DNA of 36,106 nt from Gammaproteobacteria bacterium (GCA_030431775.1 JAUIHW010000040.1:1-36106); one strand, 5' to 3'; counted from the first letter of the stretch, positions 16,287 through 24,247 are shown. Made by a program: numbers and translations. Notes: generated by a model from the letters alone, not told the origin.

Positions 16287-17364
16287 CACCGAAGAGAGCA
16301 TTGCTGCCTGGGAGCAGTTCTGTGAGCAACTGAAATCAGCTGCGCAAATTCTCCGCCGCGACGACCTGGAACTGACTGACTTTGACCGAAGCGAGGGGGT
16401 TCGATATCTGTCACGCCTGGCCCGCGCCGGATTAAGCACCTTTGCGGAGCTGTCAGGGCCAGAGCACCCGACTTTCCGCACGCAGCCAGACCTGGTGAAA
16501 ATGGGTCTGGACAACCCGGATAATTTTTACGTCGGCGCGTCCATCAAAGCCGTTTACGACTACCGAATACGGGGCAATCGCGGCAGCATTCATTACCTGA
16601 GTTTTGCGGCACAAAACCAGAATTTTTCGTCCAAAGACAAAATCACCGGCGGCGCCGGGCACCTGAACGCATCAGAGCTTGAAATGGACGCCGATGGTAA
16701 TTTCGAGATTATTGCCAGCCAGCGGGAACACCCCGGCAACTGGCTAAGACTGGCGGCCGATACGTCCCAGATTTTGTGCCGCCAGACCTTTCTGGACCGC
16801 AGTCGCGAGCGCGAGGCCCTGTTGACCATAGAGTGTTTACACAAGGCCGAGCCGCCCGCCCCACTGGAGCTTACGCGGATAGCCCGGCAACTGTCCGGAG
16901 CCGCCATGTACGCGCAGGGAACCGCCGCCTGGTTCGCCGACTGGGTGGTGGATATGAGCCGACATGCAGCGCCCAATTGTTTTTACCTGCCCTCTGCAGA
17001 GCAGCATCGCCAGGTTGGCGGCGACCCAAATGTCAGGATCTACCTGGGCCGCTGGAAACTTGCAGCAGACCAGGCGCTGGTTATCGACATTGAGCCACCC
17101 GAATGCGAATACTGGAATTTTCAATTGGGTAACATTTGGGCCGAATCGCTGGATTATCAACACCGACCCGTTTACATCAACAGCGCGCAAGCACAGGCCG
17201 ATGAGAACGGCCGCTACCAACTGATTGTGTCTGGCCGAGACCCGGGTACCGGCAATTGGCTGGATACCGCCGGGCACGAACATGGCACCATGTGTGTGCG
17301 CTGGGTACTGGCTGACACCCATCCTTGCCCGAATACCCGAGTCTGCGCGCTTGATAGCTTATAA
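16276..17364 (+). CDS. DUF1214-family protein
   Basis: The 362-residue soluble protein has the C-terminal DUF1214 pattern: ECEYWNFQLGNIWAESLDY followed by the closing motif NWLDTAGHEHGTMCVRW. The middle portion (RGNRGSIHYLSF, EREHPGNWLRL-like strands) is beta-rich. No function is established for the family, though members recur beside oxidoreductases and sulfotransferase-like genes. ATG 16276 overlaps the sulfotransferase gene by 11 bases; the frame is open further upstream but only inside that gene. A small TTATAA-centred palindrome (17353-17368) follows the stop without a T tract. Confidence 0.75.
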   Translation: MSDNTEESIAAWEQFCEQLKSAAQILRRDDLELTDFDRSEGVRYLSRLARAGLSTFAELSGPEHPTFRTQPDLVKMGLDNPDNFYVGASIKAVYDYRIRGNRGSIHYLSFAAQNQNFSSKDKITGGAGHLNASELEMDADGNFEIIASQREHPGNWLRLAADTSQILCRQTFLDRSREREALLTIECLHKAEPPAPLELTRIARQLSGAAMYAQGTAAWFADWVVDMSRHAAPNCFYLPSAEQHRQVGGDPNVRIYLGRWKLAADQALVIDIEPPECEYWNFQLGNIWAESLDYQHRPVYINSAQAQADENGRYQLIVSGRDPGTGNWLDTAGHEHGTMCVRWVLADTHPCPNTRVCALDSL

Positions 17365-17497
17365 GCTATTGTTCTGAAATAACTTTTTATAAGCATACCT
17401 TCCGTCGGCCACCGCCTAAAAAAGCACCACTGGCGCTTCGTTGTTGTGCCTGTTTGCTAGGCTTAATGAAACAACGTAAAAAATCAGCTGACCAAGC

Positions 17498-19825
17498 ATG
17501 GATTTCAAGAGCCTGCGCGCGCGGTTGCTGCTTATTCTCGCCTCGTTGCTTATCCTGGTACAGGTTATGGCCCTGCTACTGATGGACAAGACAGCGACGC
17601 AGATCAGCGGCGCCTACACCGATGAGCATCTGCGCGACGCGCGTGGCGTGATGAACCACTATTTTGTCGCCCAGCGCGAAAGCTGGATTAATGCCGGCAA
17701 GCTGATTGCCGCCGACCGTGAAGTGCTGGCCGCCTTACGCGCCGAAAACAAGCAGGTACTGAACGAACTGCTGGAGCGCTACCGCGAGCCCTTGCGGGTA
17801 GACTACCTGGCGGTTGCCAGCGATGAGTCCGCCGCGAAACAGCGCTTCCAGGACTTTATCCGTACCCGACAACACTTATACCACCAGGTGATGGTGCCCA
17901 TCAGCGACGGTGGCTCGAGCACCTGGCTTAGAATAGCCCGACGCCTGGATGAACGCACGGCCATGGATATCCAGGAGATCAGTAATCTGCAGGTATCGTT
18001 CATTCATGAACACGATAAAGGCATCAGCCTGTACGGAACCACCATGTTGGCCTCGGCCGCCGCCCAGGATCAGCAGGATGCGCGCACTGCACTGGTTGCC
18101 CACTATGCCCAGGCGCTAAACGAAGGCAAGCAGAACTCATTTCAACCAAAGCAGGAACAGATTCTATTGCCGTTGGGACGTCCTGACCAGGCGATCTATG
18201 CCGTTTTGGAGAACACGTCCAACCATGCCGCGGAAGCAATGGCCGGGCTGCGCCGCAACTTCTTCCTATTGGTTAGTTTTAGTTTGTTGCTGGCCTTGGT
18301 GGCGGGCCTGTATATTTCCAAGGCCATCTCCCAGCCCTTGAAAGTACTGGCGGATTTCGCCAAAGAAATTCAGTTAGGCAACTACGCTAAAACCGTAGAG
18401 ATGCATCGTCAGGATGAAATCGGCGAGCTGTCCTACACCCTGAATGTCATGAATCAGGCCATTGCTCTGCGCGAAGAAGAAATGCTGCATATGGCCTATT
18501 CAGACACCCTGACCAACCTGCCCAACCGCGCGATGTTTAATGAACGCTTGAGCCGCGCCGTGTCCACCAAAAACCGCCAGCCCACTCCCTTTACCGTGCT
18601 GATGATCGACCTGGACCGCTTTAAGTTCATAAACGACGTGCTGGGCCATGAGTCCGGGGACTTCGCGCTCAGAGTTGTGGCAAAACGCCTGCTGGCGGTA
18701 TTGCGCAAAACGGATACAGTCGCCCGGCTGGGTGGTGACGAATTTGGCATACTGTTGCCGACCGCTGACCGACGACGCGTGATTGATATCGCCCAGAAGG
18801 TACTGCGTGCTCTTGAACAACCGGTGGCTATGGAAAACCAGCATGTCGACCTTGGCGGCTCGATTGGCATTGCCTCCTTTCCCACCCACGCGCACGAGGC
18901 CAGTACTTTGCTGCGCTACGCCGACGTGGCCATGTATGAAGCCAAACGATCGGGCAGCGGCTTTGCCTTTTTTGACCAACACTCCGACAAGTACCAACAA
19001 ACGCACCTGTCTCTGCTGAGCGATATTCGAAAAGCGGTTTCCGACAACGAATTTGAACTGTACTTCCAGCCCAAGGTTGCTCTGAAGCAGGCGGACACTC
19101 CCAATATGGAAGTACTGATTCGCTGGAACCATCCCACCCGGGGCTTCATTCCTCCGGACGAGTTCATTCCTTTTGCCGAGCAGACTGGGGCAGTTCGGCT
19201 GATTACTCATTGGGTGATAGACAACGCCATCAATCAGGCAGGCGCCTGGCACAAAGCCGGTACCGCGGTGAAGATTTCCCTCAACATTTCGTCGCGCGAC
19301 CTATTGAACCCCAACCTGGCCGATATTGTTCGACACGCCCTTGAGCGAAGCGGCTTCCCGGTTGCCCATCTGTGCCTGGAGATCACCGAAGGCGCTTTGA
19401 TGGACGACCCGGAAAAGGCCAGGCAGATGGTTCAGGAGCTGCATGACATGGGCATCAGCTTGTCGATCGATGACTACGGAACCGGCTACTCGTCGCTGGC
19501 CTATGTTGCCAACCTGCCGGTCAACGAGCTGAAAATTGATAAGACCTTTGTTAACAACATGCTCGACAGCGCCGAAGACAGCGCCATTGTTCGCTCGACC
19601 ATTGAATTGGGCCATTACCTGAACATGACCGTGGTAGCGGAAGGGATAGAAGAGCACGCTGAACTCGCCCGGCTGCGCGAATACGGCTGTGATTATGCCC
19701 AGGGCTACCTCGTCTGTAAGCCCATGCGCGAATCGGACATGCTGGAATGGCTGGCCAGCAAAGACTGGCGAAACTATTGCGCCCTATCGGGCGACGTCGA
19801 CCTGCAGCGGGCGGCCAACTCATAA
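17498..19825 (+). CDS. Membrane sensor with HAMP, GGDEF and EAL domains (c-di-GMP turnover)
   Basis: The 775-residue protein has transmembrane helix 1 at about 9-29, a periplasmic sensor of about 220 residues, helix 2 at about 254-274, HAMP (275-327), GGDEF (332-495) and EAL (505-755). The cyclase motif GGDEF (412-416) and inhibitory I-site RKTD (403-406) are intact. In the EAL domain the signature reads EVL (538-540). The catalytic set looks complete: E538, N596, E628, DDYGTG (658-663), K679, E715 and Q735. It could therefore make and degrade c-di-GMP; which activity dominates cannot be read from sequence. The ribosome-binding site is poor. Its last six bases overlap the convergent decarboxylase gene. 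Confidence 0.93.
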   Translation: MDFKSLRARLLLILASLLILVQVMALLLMDKTATQISGAYTDEHLRDARGVMNHYFVAQRESWINAGKLIAADREVLAALRAENKQVLNELLERYREPLRVDYLAVASDESAAKQRFQDFIRTRQHLYHQVMVPISDGGSSTWLRIARRLDERTAMDIQEISNLQVSFIHEHDKGISLYGTTMLASAAAQDQQDARTALVAHYAQALNEGKQNSFQPKQEQILLPLGRPDQAIYAVLENTSNHAAEAMAGLRRNFFLLVSFSLLLALVAGLYISKAISQPLKVLADFAKEIQLGNYAKTVEMHRQDEIGELSYTLNVMNQAIALREEEMLHMAYSDTLTNLPNRAMFNERLSRAVSTKNRQPTPFTVLMIDLDRFKFINDVLGHESGDFALRVVAKRLLAVLRKTDTVARLGGDEFGILLPTADRRRVIDIAQKVLRALEQPVAMENQHVDLGGSIGIASFPTHAHEASTLLRYADVAMYEAKRSGSGFAFFDQHSDKYQQTHLSLLSDIRKAVSDNEFELYFQPKVALKQADTPNMEVLIRWNHPTRGFIPPDEFIPFAEQTGAVRLITHWVIDNAINQAGAWHKAGTAVKISLNISSRDLLNPNLADIVRHALERSGFPVAHLCLEITEGALMDDPEKARQMVQELHDMGISLSIDDYGTGYSSLAYVANLPVNELKIDKTFVNNMLDSAEDSAIVRSTIELGHYLNMTVVAEGIEEHAELARLREYGCDYAQGYLVCKPMRESDMLEWLASKDWRNYCALSGDVDLQRAANS

Positions 19826-21160
19826 ACCTTGTTGCACGCCCGAGTAACATTGCCAGATTCGGTCCAGCCACTCCAGATGTTCCGGCTTCATCAGGCAACT
19901 GCGAAGACAGGTAACCTCGCTTTCGGAACCGGTCAGCTCCGGGCTGTATTCCCGCAATAATTCAGCCGGCAAGCTAAGCAATGCCAGGTGCAAGCCAGCG
20001 CGGGCGCAGCCATCAAACAGGCGCTGCGACAGTCTGGACACTTCGGCAAGGCTTGCCGCTTCCGGCGCCCACACAACAATATCCAGCTCCGGTTCGAACA
20101 GGGCAATATTGTTGGCGGAATCTTGCAGACGATGATACAGAGCCAACGCCGCCGCCCTGCTTTTGGCAAGCCCGGCTGAAAATTCACCACCCGGCTGCAA
20201 TGGCAGCTGTCGCTGAGTGGCCCACAAAGCGGCGGCGGCCGCACCCGGCCGGGAACATTCCAGGCTAATCTCCCCAAGGTGGAGCTCGTCGGAGGTGAAA
20301 TAGGTGTAAGGCGACTCATGACGGTAGTGCCTGCCCACTGCAGGATCCCTGAACAAAACACAGCCACAACCATACGGTTGCAGGCCATGCTTGTGTGGGT
20401 CGATAACGATCGAGTCGGCCTGGTCAATGGCCGCGAAAGCCGCCGTGGCGGAGGCGCCCAGCGTATCGACCAGTTGGTAGTACCCGCCATAGGCCGCATC
20501 AACGTGCACGCGAAACCCGTAGCTCTGCTGCAGGGCCAGAACCGCCGGCAGCGGGTCGACGGCACCGCTGGATGTGGTGCCCAGCGTCACGACAACGGTG
20601 CCAATTTTTTCGCTTTGCAGCAGCTGTTCCAATGCGACCGGATCCAGGCGACCACAACGGTCGCTGGCTACGGCAAAGAAAGGCAGTTGCAATACAGCTG
20701 ACAGCCGCGAATGCGTGTAGTGCGCCTGCTCAGATGCCACAATGGCAGCCCCGCCAGTTTCCCGCCCGGCAACCCACAGAGCTTCCATGTTGGCAACGGT
20801 CCCACCGCTGCACAGATGCCCCAAATGTTGGCCCCAGCCACACATGGCCGCCAGCTCTGCCACCGCCTCTTTTTCCAGCGCGGAGGTGGCCCGGCCGCCG
20901 TCCAGGGCATGATTATTCGGGTTAACGTACATCGCCAAACTGTAGGCGGCACGGGCAATCGGCGCCGGCGGTTTGAGCATTTGCCCGGCATAAAACGGGT
21001 GCGCATAGGGGTAGTTGTCCTGCAGCCGCTCGGCGAGCGCCTGCAACGGTTCGGCCAGGTCAACGCCCTGCCTGGCTTGAAAGGCCGGCAAGTCGGCGTG
21101 CCCTTCGGCCAGGGTCGCCAGGGGGCCCCGCAGGGCATCCAGAGTTGCTTCATCGTACAT
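19820..21160 (-). CDS. Pyridoxal-phosphate-dependent group II decarboxylase-like enzyme
   Basis: The 446-residue protein has the aminotransferase-fold layout of group II decarboxylases and related lyases. It shows GTVANMEALWVAGRE (120-134), His 147 in QAHYTH that would stack on the cofactor, VHVDAAYGGYY with Asp 221 contacting the pyridine nitrogen, and DPHKHG with Lys 257 as the Schiff-base lysine. It is about as long as bacterial tyrosine/aspartate/glutamate decarboxylases, but the substrate cannot be assigned; cysteine-sulfinate or aromatic amino acids are possible. ATG 21160 lies three bases after the nrtS stop, with GGGGTTG as ribosome-binding site inside nrtS, so the two genes are coupled. 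It overlaps the convergent GGDEF-EAL gene by six bases. Confidence 0.8.
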   Translation of the reverse strand: MYDEATLDALRGPLATLAEGHADLPAFQARQGVDLAEPLQALAERLQDNYPYAHPFYAGQMLKPPAPIARAAYSLAMYVNPNNHALDGGRATSALEKEAVAELAAMCGWGQHLGHLCSGGTVANMEALWVAGRETGGAAIVASEQAHYTHSRLSAVLQLPFFAVASDRCGRLDPVALEQLLQSEKIGTVVVTLGTTSSGAVDPLPAVLALQQSYGFRVHVDAAYGGYYQLVDTLGASATAAFAAIDQADSIVIDPHKHGLQPYGCGCVLFRDPAVGRHYRHESPYTYFTSDELHLGEISLECSRPGAAAAALWATQRQLPLQPGGEFSAGLAKSRAAALALYHRLQDSANNIALFEPELDIVVWAPEAASLAEVSRLSQRLFDGCARAGLHLALLSLPAELLREYSPELTGSESEVTCLRSCLMKPEHLEWLDRIWQCYSGVQQGL

Positions 21161-21163
21161 TGT

Positions 21164-21394
21164 TCAACCCCCCGCGGACTGCGCGCGCGCCGTTTGTACC
21201 GCCGACCAGGTGGCCACCGAATACGGCACTATGAATGTCAGCACGATCTTCAGCATAACCCCGGCGTCCACCGTACCGGCCAACACCCGGTCACCATGGT
21301 TGATAACCGCAAGAATCAACCCAACCACCAGTGCCACCCGCAAACTGCGGCGAACAATGTCCCGGCGCAGCGCCATTTGAACCCAAGTTTGCAC
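21164..21394 (-). CDS. nrtS: NrtS-like small membrane protein (nitrate/nitrite transport family)
   Basis: The 76-residue protein has two hydrophobic helices (SLRVALVVGLILAVI and MLKIVLTFIVPYSVATW) joined by NHGDRVLAGT. The patterns VALVVG, INHGD and LTFIVPYSVATWSAV are those I associate with NrtS, a two-helix subunit shown in marine cyanobacteria to support nitrate/nitrite uptake. The start is GTG 21394, with GGGGG upstream at about six bases. It is the first gene of a pair with the PLP decarboxylase, and no nitrate reductase is nearby, so its physiological role here is open. Its 5' end faces the tRNA-Leu promoter on the opposite strand. Confidence 0.7.
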   Translation of the reverse strand: MQTWVQMALRRDIVRRSLRVALVVGLILAVINHGDRVLAGTVDAGVMLKIVLTFIVPYSVATWSAVQTARAQSAGG

Positions 21395-21458
21395 TTAACA
21401 CCCCCACTCGCCCCTCATGGGTGGAGTTTACCCGTAACCACTCACCAGCCACCAGCAA

Positions 21459-21487
21459 TTGACAGCAACGGCATACGCTATTAAAGT
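21459..21487 (+). promoter_or_regulatory. Strong sigma-70 promoter reading into the repeat array and tRNA-Leu
   Basis: A perfect TTGACA (21459-21464), a 17-base spacer and TAAAGT (21482-21487, four of six) are followed by a GC-rich discriminator. A start near 21494 would place about 358 bases of leader, including a TGGGC/GCCCA hairpin (21505-21521) and four 82-bp repeats, ahead of the mature tRNA. Confidence 0.6.
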
Positions 21488-21523
21488 GCGTGGCCTTCTG
21501 GATATGGGCGTCATTTGCCCACA

Positions 21524-21851
21524 ACCCAGACGGTATTGTGGTAGACAAGGCGAAGCCTTAACCCACAGCGATGTGAAAATTTGGAAGAAATCCACCTTTC
21601 TATATGCCCAGGTGGTGTTGTGGTAGACAAGGCAAAGCCTTAAACCGCAGCGATACGAAAATTTGGAAGAAACCCACCTTTCTATATGCCCAGGTGGTGT
21701 TGTGGTAGACAAGGCAAAGCCTTAACCCACAGCGATGTGAAAATTTGGAAGAAATCCACCTTTCTATATGCCCAGGTGGTGTTGTGGTAGACAAGGCGAA
21801 GCCTTAAACCGCAGCGATGTGAAAATTTGGAAGAAATCCACCTTTCTATAT
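21524..21851 (+). repeat. Four 82-bp tandem repeats, each starting with a tRNA-Leu 5' fragment
   Basis: Units begin at 21524, 21606, 21688 and 21770, and the next period falls exactly on the tRNA-Leu start at 21852. The first 28 bases of each unit mirror the tRNA 5' end: GCCCAGGTGGTG (acceptor strand), then GGTAGAC of the D arm, one base shorter in the D loop. The remaining 54 bases carry an AAGGC/GCCTT mini-hairpin (loop GAA or AAA), and end CCACCT-TTCTATAT. CCACCT can pair with AGGTGG at the start of the next unit, including the real tRNA. Units 2-4 are identical over the tRNA-like part and differ at only a few other positions; unit 1 has four substitutions in its first 17 bases. No unit has a T arm or acceptor 3' strand, so none is a tRNA gene. 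Confidence 0.95.
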
Positions 21852-21938
21852 GCCCAGGTGGTGAAATTGGTAGACACGCTAGCTTCAGGTGCTAGTGGCC
21901 GCAAGGCCGTGGAGGTTCAAGTCCTCTCCTGGGCACCA
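21852..21938 (+). tRNA. tRNA-Leu, anticodon CAG
   Basis: A complete 87-base class II tRNA: acceptor GCCCAGG pairs with CCTGGGC, the D arm carries GGTAGAC, the anticodon stem is CTAGC/GCTAG with loop TTCAGGT (anticodon CAG, reading CUG), and the variable arm is GGCCGCAAGGCC. The T arm is GAGGTTCAAGTCCTC, and CCA is encoded. It closely resembles E. coli tRNA-Leu(CAG). Four repeats of its own 5' segment precede it, and a second copy of its 3' end follows. Confidence 0.97.
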
Positions 21939-21956
21939 TTACTCAGTCACTAACGT

Positions 21957-21993
21957 AGCTCAAGCTTTCAAAAGAGCTCGATTCGCGTTTTTT
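21957..21993 (+). terminator. Weak hairpin plus T6 after tRNA-Leu
   Basis: AGCTC (21957-21961) pairs with GAGCT (21974-21978) across a 12-base loop. A run of six T follows at 21988-21993, but nine bases separate stem and T run, so termination here is doubtful; the hairpin at 22122 is much better. Confidence 0.25.
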
Positions 21994-22077
21994 ATTCCCC
22001 AGAGGACTATTCAGTCAGGGCTCTCTATCCGCGCTACGCGCGTTAATGGTCCTGCCGTTCGAGCTTCCGCTCGAACT

Positions 22078-22094
22078 CTCTCCTGGGCACCATT
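22078..22094 (+). other. Second copy of the tRNA-Leu 3' end, candidate attachment-site core
   Basis: CTCTCCTGGGCACCATT at 22078-22094 repeats 21924-21940 exactly (17 bases), which is the T-arm/acceptor 3' strand with CCA and two bases beyond. Just before it is a 7-bp palindrome GTTCGAG/CTCGAAC that imitates a T arm. Duplicated tRNA 3' ends are the usual trace of tyrosine-recombinase integration. No further copy is visible to the right in this window, and no integrase gene is present. Confidence 0.6.
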
Positions 22095-22121
22095 TTGAAA
22101 AACGTCGAAAGACCACGAGAG

Positions 22122-22157
22122 ACCATTTAAGATACTGATTCTTAAATGGTTTTTTTT
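22122..22157 (+). terminator. Strong intrinsic terminator downstream of tRNA-Leu region
   Basis: ACCATTTAAG (22122-22131) pairs perfectly with CTTAAATGGT (22141-22150) around a nine-base loop and runs straight into eight T (22150-22157). It would end plus-strand transcription from the tRNA-Leu promoter. Confidence 0.85.
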
Positions 22158-22208
22158 GTTTATGCCTTCCACGTACATTGTCTCCCATCGTCTCAAATTG
22201 TCCCTTCT

Positions 22209-22238
22209 GTGGAACGCCAGTGGAACGTGAGTGGAACG
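22209..22238 (+). repeat. Three 11-bp-spaced GTGGAACG iterons
   Basis: GTGGAACG occurs at 22209-22216, 22220-22227 and 22231-22238, exactly one helical turn apart. Just before it (22177-22204) the words ATTGTC, CATCGTCTC and ATTGTCCC form looser repeats. Such iterons beside a duplicated tRNA end resemble integrase arm-type sites. Nothing else is seen between the terminator and the next gene at 22315. Confidence 0.5.
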
Positions 22239-22314
22239 CAGACTCGGAGATTCAGCGTCCGTTTCGGACTCTCACACTGTCGTTCTGTTAGCCTTTCCAC
22301 GTCTCTCTGCATCA

Positions 22315-23506
22315 TCATAATCTGCGCGCCAGGGACTGCCTGACGAACGCGTTCCCGGCGCGCTTCGTCTGGTCGAGGCGCGCGCGAATCTGATCTAACA
22401 CATAATCTATGTGGGCTCTCTCGGCGGCAGCCAGAGCGAGCTCATAGGCATCGATCACATCGATACCGGTCACCTCGTAACCCCACCCCTCGTTCAACCA
22501 GCGAAGCGCCGCCATTGCCGCGCCGAGAGCAAACTCAGGTCCAGTCTCAAGAATATCTCTTGCTGCCCGGGTCAGCGTCTTCGGCTCGCATGGGCTCTGG
22601 TCAGCGAGCTGTAAAGCCAGTTCGTAAAGTTTCAAATCCTTGGCCGTCGCGAACCACTTACCCTCATCCCCCGGCGTGGTCTTGATCAGATCCGAGAGAA
22701 TGTCTGCCGGCGCGATCATGGGATAGCGTTTTGCCACGGCACGAAACCTTGCGAGATACGAGTTGCCCTGGGCCGCCCTCAACCCATAGCGCCGATACGC
22801 CTCGTCATGGAGGCCGGAGGAGATCAGTATCTCTTCACAGGCCTGGTCAATCGTCGAATCCGGTTGATTGAGCCCTCTGGAAGCCTCGGCGTATTTCAGG
22901 GCTTCTGACTTCCTGCCCATCGCCAGTAACGCCTCGACACCGTAGCGGCGGTAATGCCAGAAAGATTTGCGGTCCAGCGCCAACAGATCAAGCAGCTCCT
23001 GATAGCGCCCCGCCGACAGTAGACAGGACAGGCAGGCCGTTGTGCCGTGAAAATAGTTTCCGGGGTTCGGGTCGGTCCAACATGACCTCAGTGTCGGCAT
23101 CAACTCCTCCGTCCACTGATTGGCCATTTCCGTCGAACCGCATAACTCTCCCCAGCGATCGCCCACCAGCCCCAGATAGTCGACGCCATCATCTTCCATG
23201 GCCTGCCACAGGCGTTCGAGCCACTTGTTACGAGTTTCGGCATCGGCCGGGGCTTTGATGATGAGCGGAATCAAGTCATCGAGTGCTTTGTTCACCGCGG
23301 AACCCAGGGCGCCGCTGGAACTGTCGACATTTTCCAGCGCGGGCCAGAGCTTTTCCATAAAACGAACAGCCCCCTCCGCTCCAAGGACAGGTTCCTTTTT
23401 CGCAACCTTCTTGATCTCAGAAACAGCTTCGCGCAGCTGCTGACACGCCAATTTGGAAGATTTCCAGCCATAGGTGCCTGCACGAAAACGTGCGGGGAAA
23501 CTCCAT
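22315..23506 (-). CDS. DUF6880-like alpha-solenoid protein with a one-base frameshift near its start
   Basis: The continuous frame runs to 22315 and encodes a helical repeat protein without signal peptide or catalytic motif (FHGTTACLSCLLSAGRY, FWHYRRYGVEALLAMGRKSEA). This pattern fits what I recall of DUF6880. The frame lacks a plausible start: its first candidate, TTG 23451, cuts off recognisable family sequence (FRAGTYGWKSSKLA). An ATG at 23506 with AAAGGA upstream reads MEFP and then leaves the frame at a run of four C (23497-23494 on the minus strand). With three C it would read MEFPARFRAG and join, giving 396 residues. It is thus a recent frameshift, a sequencing error, or an unusual recoding site. 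It follows the sbcC remnant by 30 bases on the same strand and was probably part of its operon. Confidence 0.65.
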
Positions 23507-23536
23507 TTGTGTCCTTTCTATGTGCTCAATGGAAAC

Positions 23537-24187
23537 CTAACCTGCGTCCACGGCCCGTTCGATCACGTCCATCTTGTTACACCCCGGTCCAAATAGTTGG
23601 CTTCTACCACCGGTTTGGGGTGTAACCTGAATCTGTGTACTGATTCGCTCTTTCAAAGTTGGTACGTGTGAAATAACGCCGATGAGTTTGCCGTCCTGTT
23701 GGAGCCCTGCGAGGGTTTCCAAAGCGGTGTCGAGGGCTTCCTCGTCCAGGGTGCCGAAGCCTTCATCCAGAAATAGGGAATCCACCCGGACATTCTTGCT
23801 GGCCATATGGGACAACCCCAGCGCCAGGGACAGGCTGACGATAAAGCTCTCGCCGCCAGAAAGATTTTTCGTGGACCGAATCTCCCCAGCCTGATAGTTG
23901 TCGACCACGTTGAGCTCAAGGGGCTGAGCGTCGTCTCGGGCCAGCAAGTAGCGGTCGGTCATTTTTTGCAATTGTCGGTTGGCGTGGCCAATCATCATTT
24001 CGAAAGTCAGCCCTTGGGCGAAATTGCGGTATTTCTTGCCATCTGCGGAGCCAATCAATTCGTGCAGGTTTTCCCACCTGCGGTACTCTTTTATCTGGGC
24101 CTCGATAGCTGTCTGCTTTTCCTTTATCCGCTCTTTGGCGGCCGCATTTTCACTCAACTTGTGTTTGAGACCGGCAATGATGTCCCT
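23537..24187 (-). pseudogene. sbcC: sbcC remnant: C-terminal ATPase part of the SbcCD nuclease
   Basis: About 216 codons remain, running from the IS edge (reading LRDIIAGLKHKLSENA) to the natural stop at 23537. They carry the end of the coiled coil, the signature NLSGGESFIVSLSLALGLSH, and the Walker B/D-loop FLDEGFGTLDEEALDTA with ISHVPTLKERI, all diagnostic of SbcC. Walker A and most of the coiled coil (about 800 residues in intact proteins) are absent and do not reappear on the other side of the IS, nor does sbcD. TTG 24157 is only an internal codon. The fragment cannot form a working ATPase alone. The loss is best explained by insertion followed by an adjacent deletion. Confidence 0.85.
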
Positions 24188-24247
24188 CAGTGTTGAATTG
24201 CGTCGAATATTGACCCGGGGTTATGGAGTGAACCCCTGAGGCTAGAC
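24188..24247 (+). repeat. Left terminal inverted repeat of the IS3 element
   Basis: Sixty bases pair imperfectly with the right end: 20 perfect bases, one mismatch, ATTGACCC, an eight-base divergent patch, then GGAGTGAACCC and a mostly matching tail to GACCA. This is longer than the usual 20-40 bp of the family. Confidence 0.85.

Noticed and set aside
21428-21851. Small minus-strand proteins repeating the pattern MSTTTPPGHIERW across the 82-bp units
   Set aside because: They arise because the repeat unit happens to be partly open in these frames; frames restart in each unit with no consistent ribosome-binding site, and unit length 82 is not a multiple of three.
21524-21851. CRISPR array
   Set aside because: The 82-bp units are contiguous and near-identical with no unique spacers, and no cas genes are present.
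21524-21851. Four additional tRNA-Leu genes or pseudogenes
   Set aside because: Units hold only the acceptor 5' strand and D-arm; anticodon, variable, T arms and acceptor 3' strand are missing.
22315-23506. Programmed frameshift in the DUF6880-like gene
   Set aside because: A CCCC run at codon 4-5 without a stimulator or stop arrangement is more simply an indel or sequencing error.
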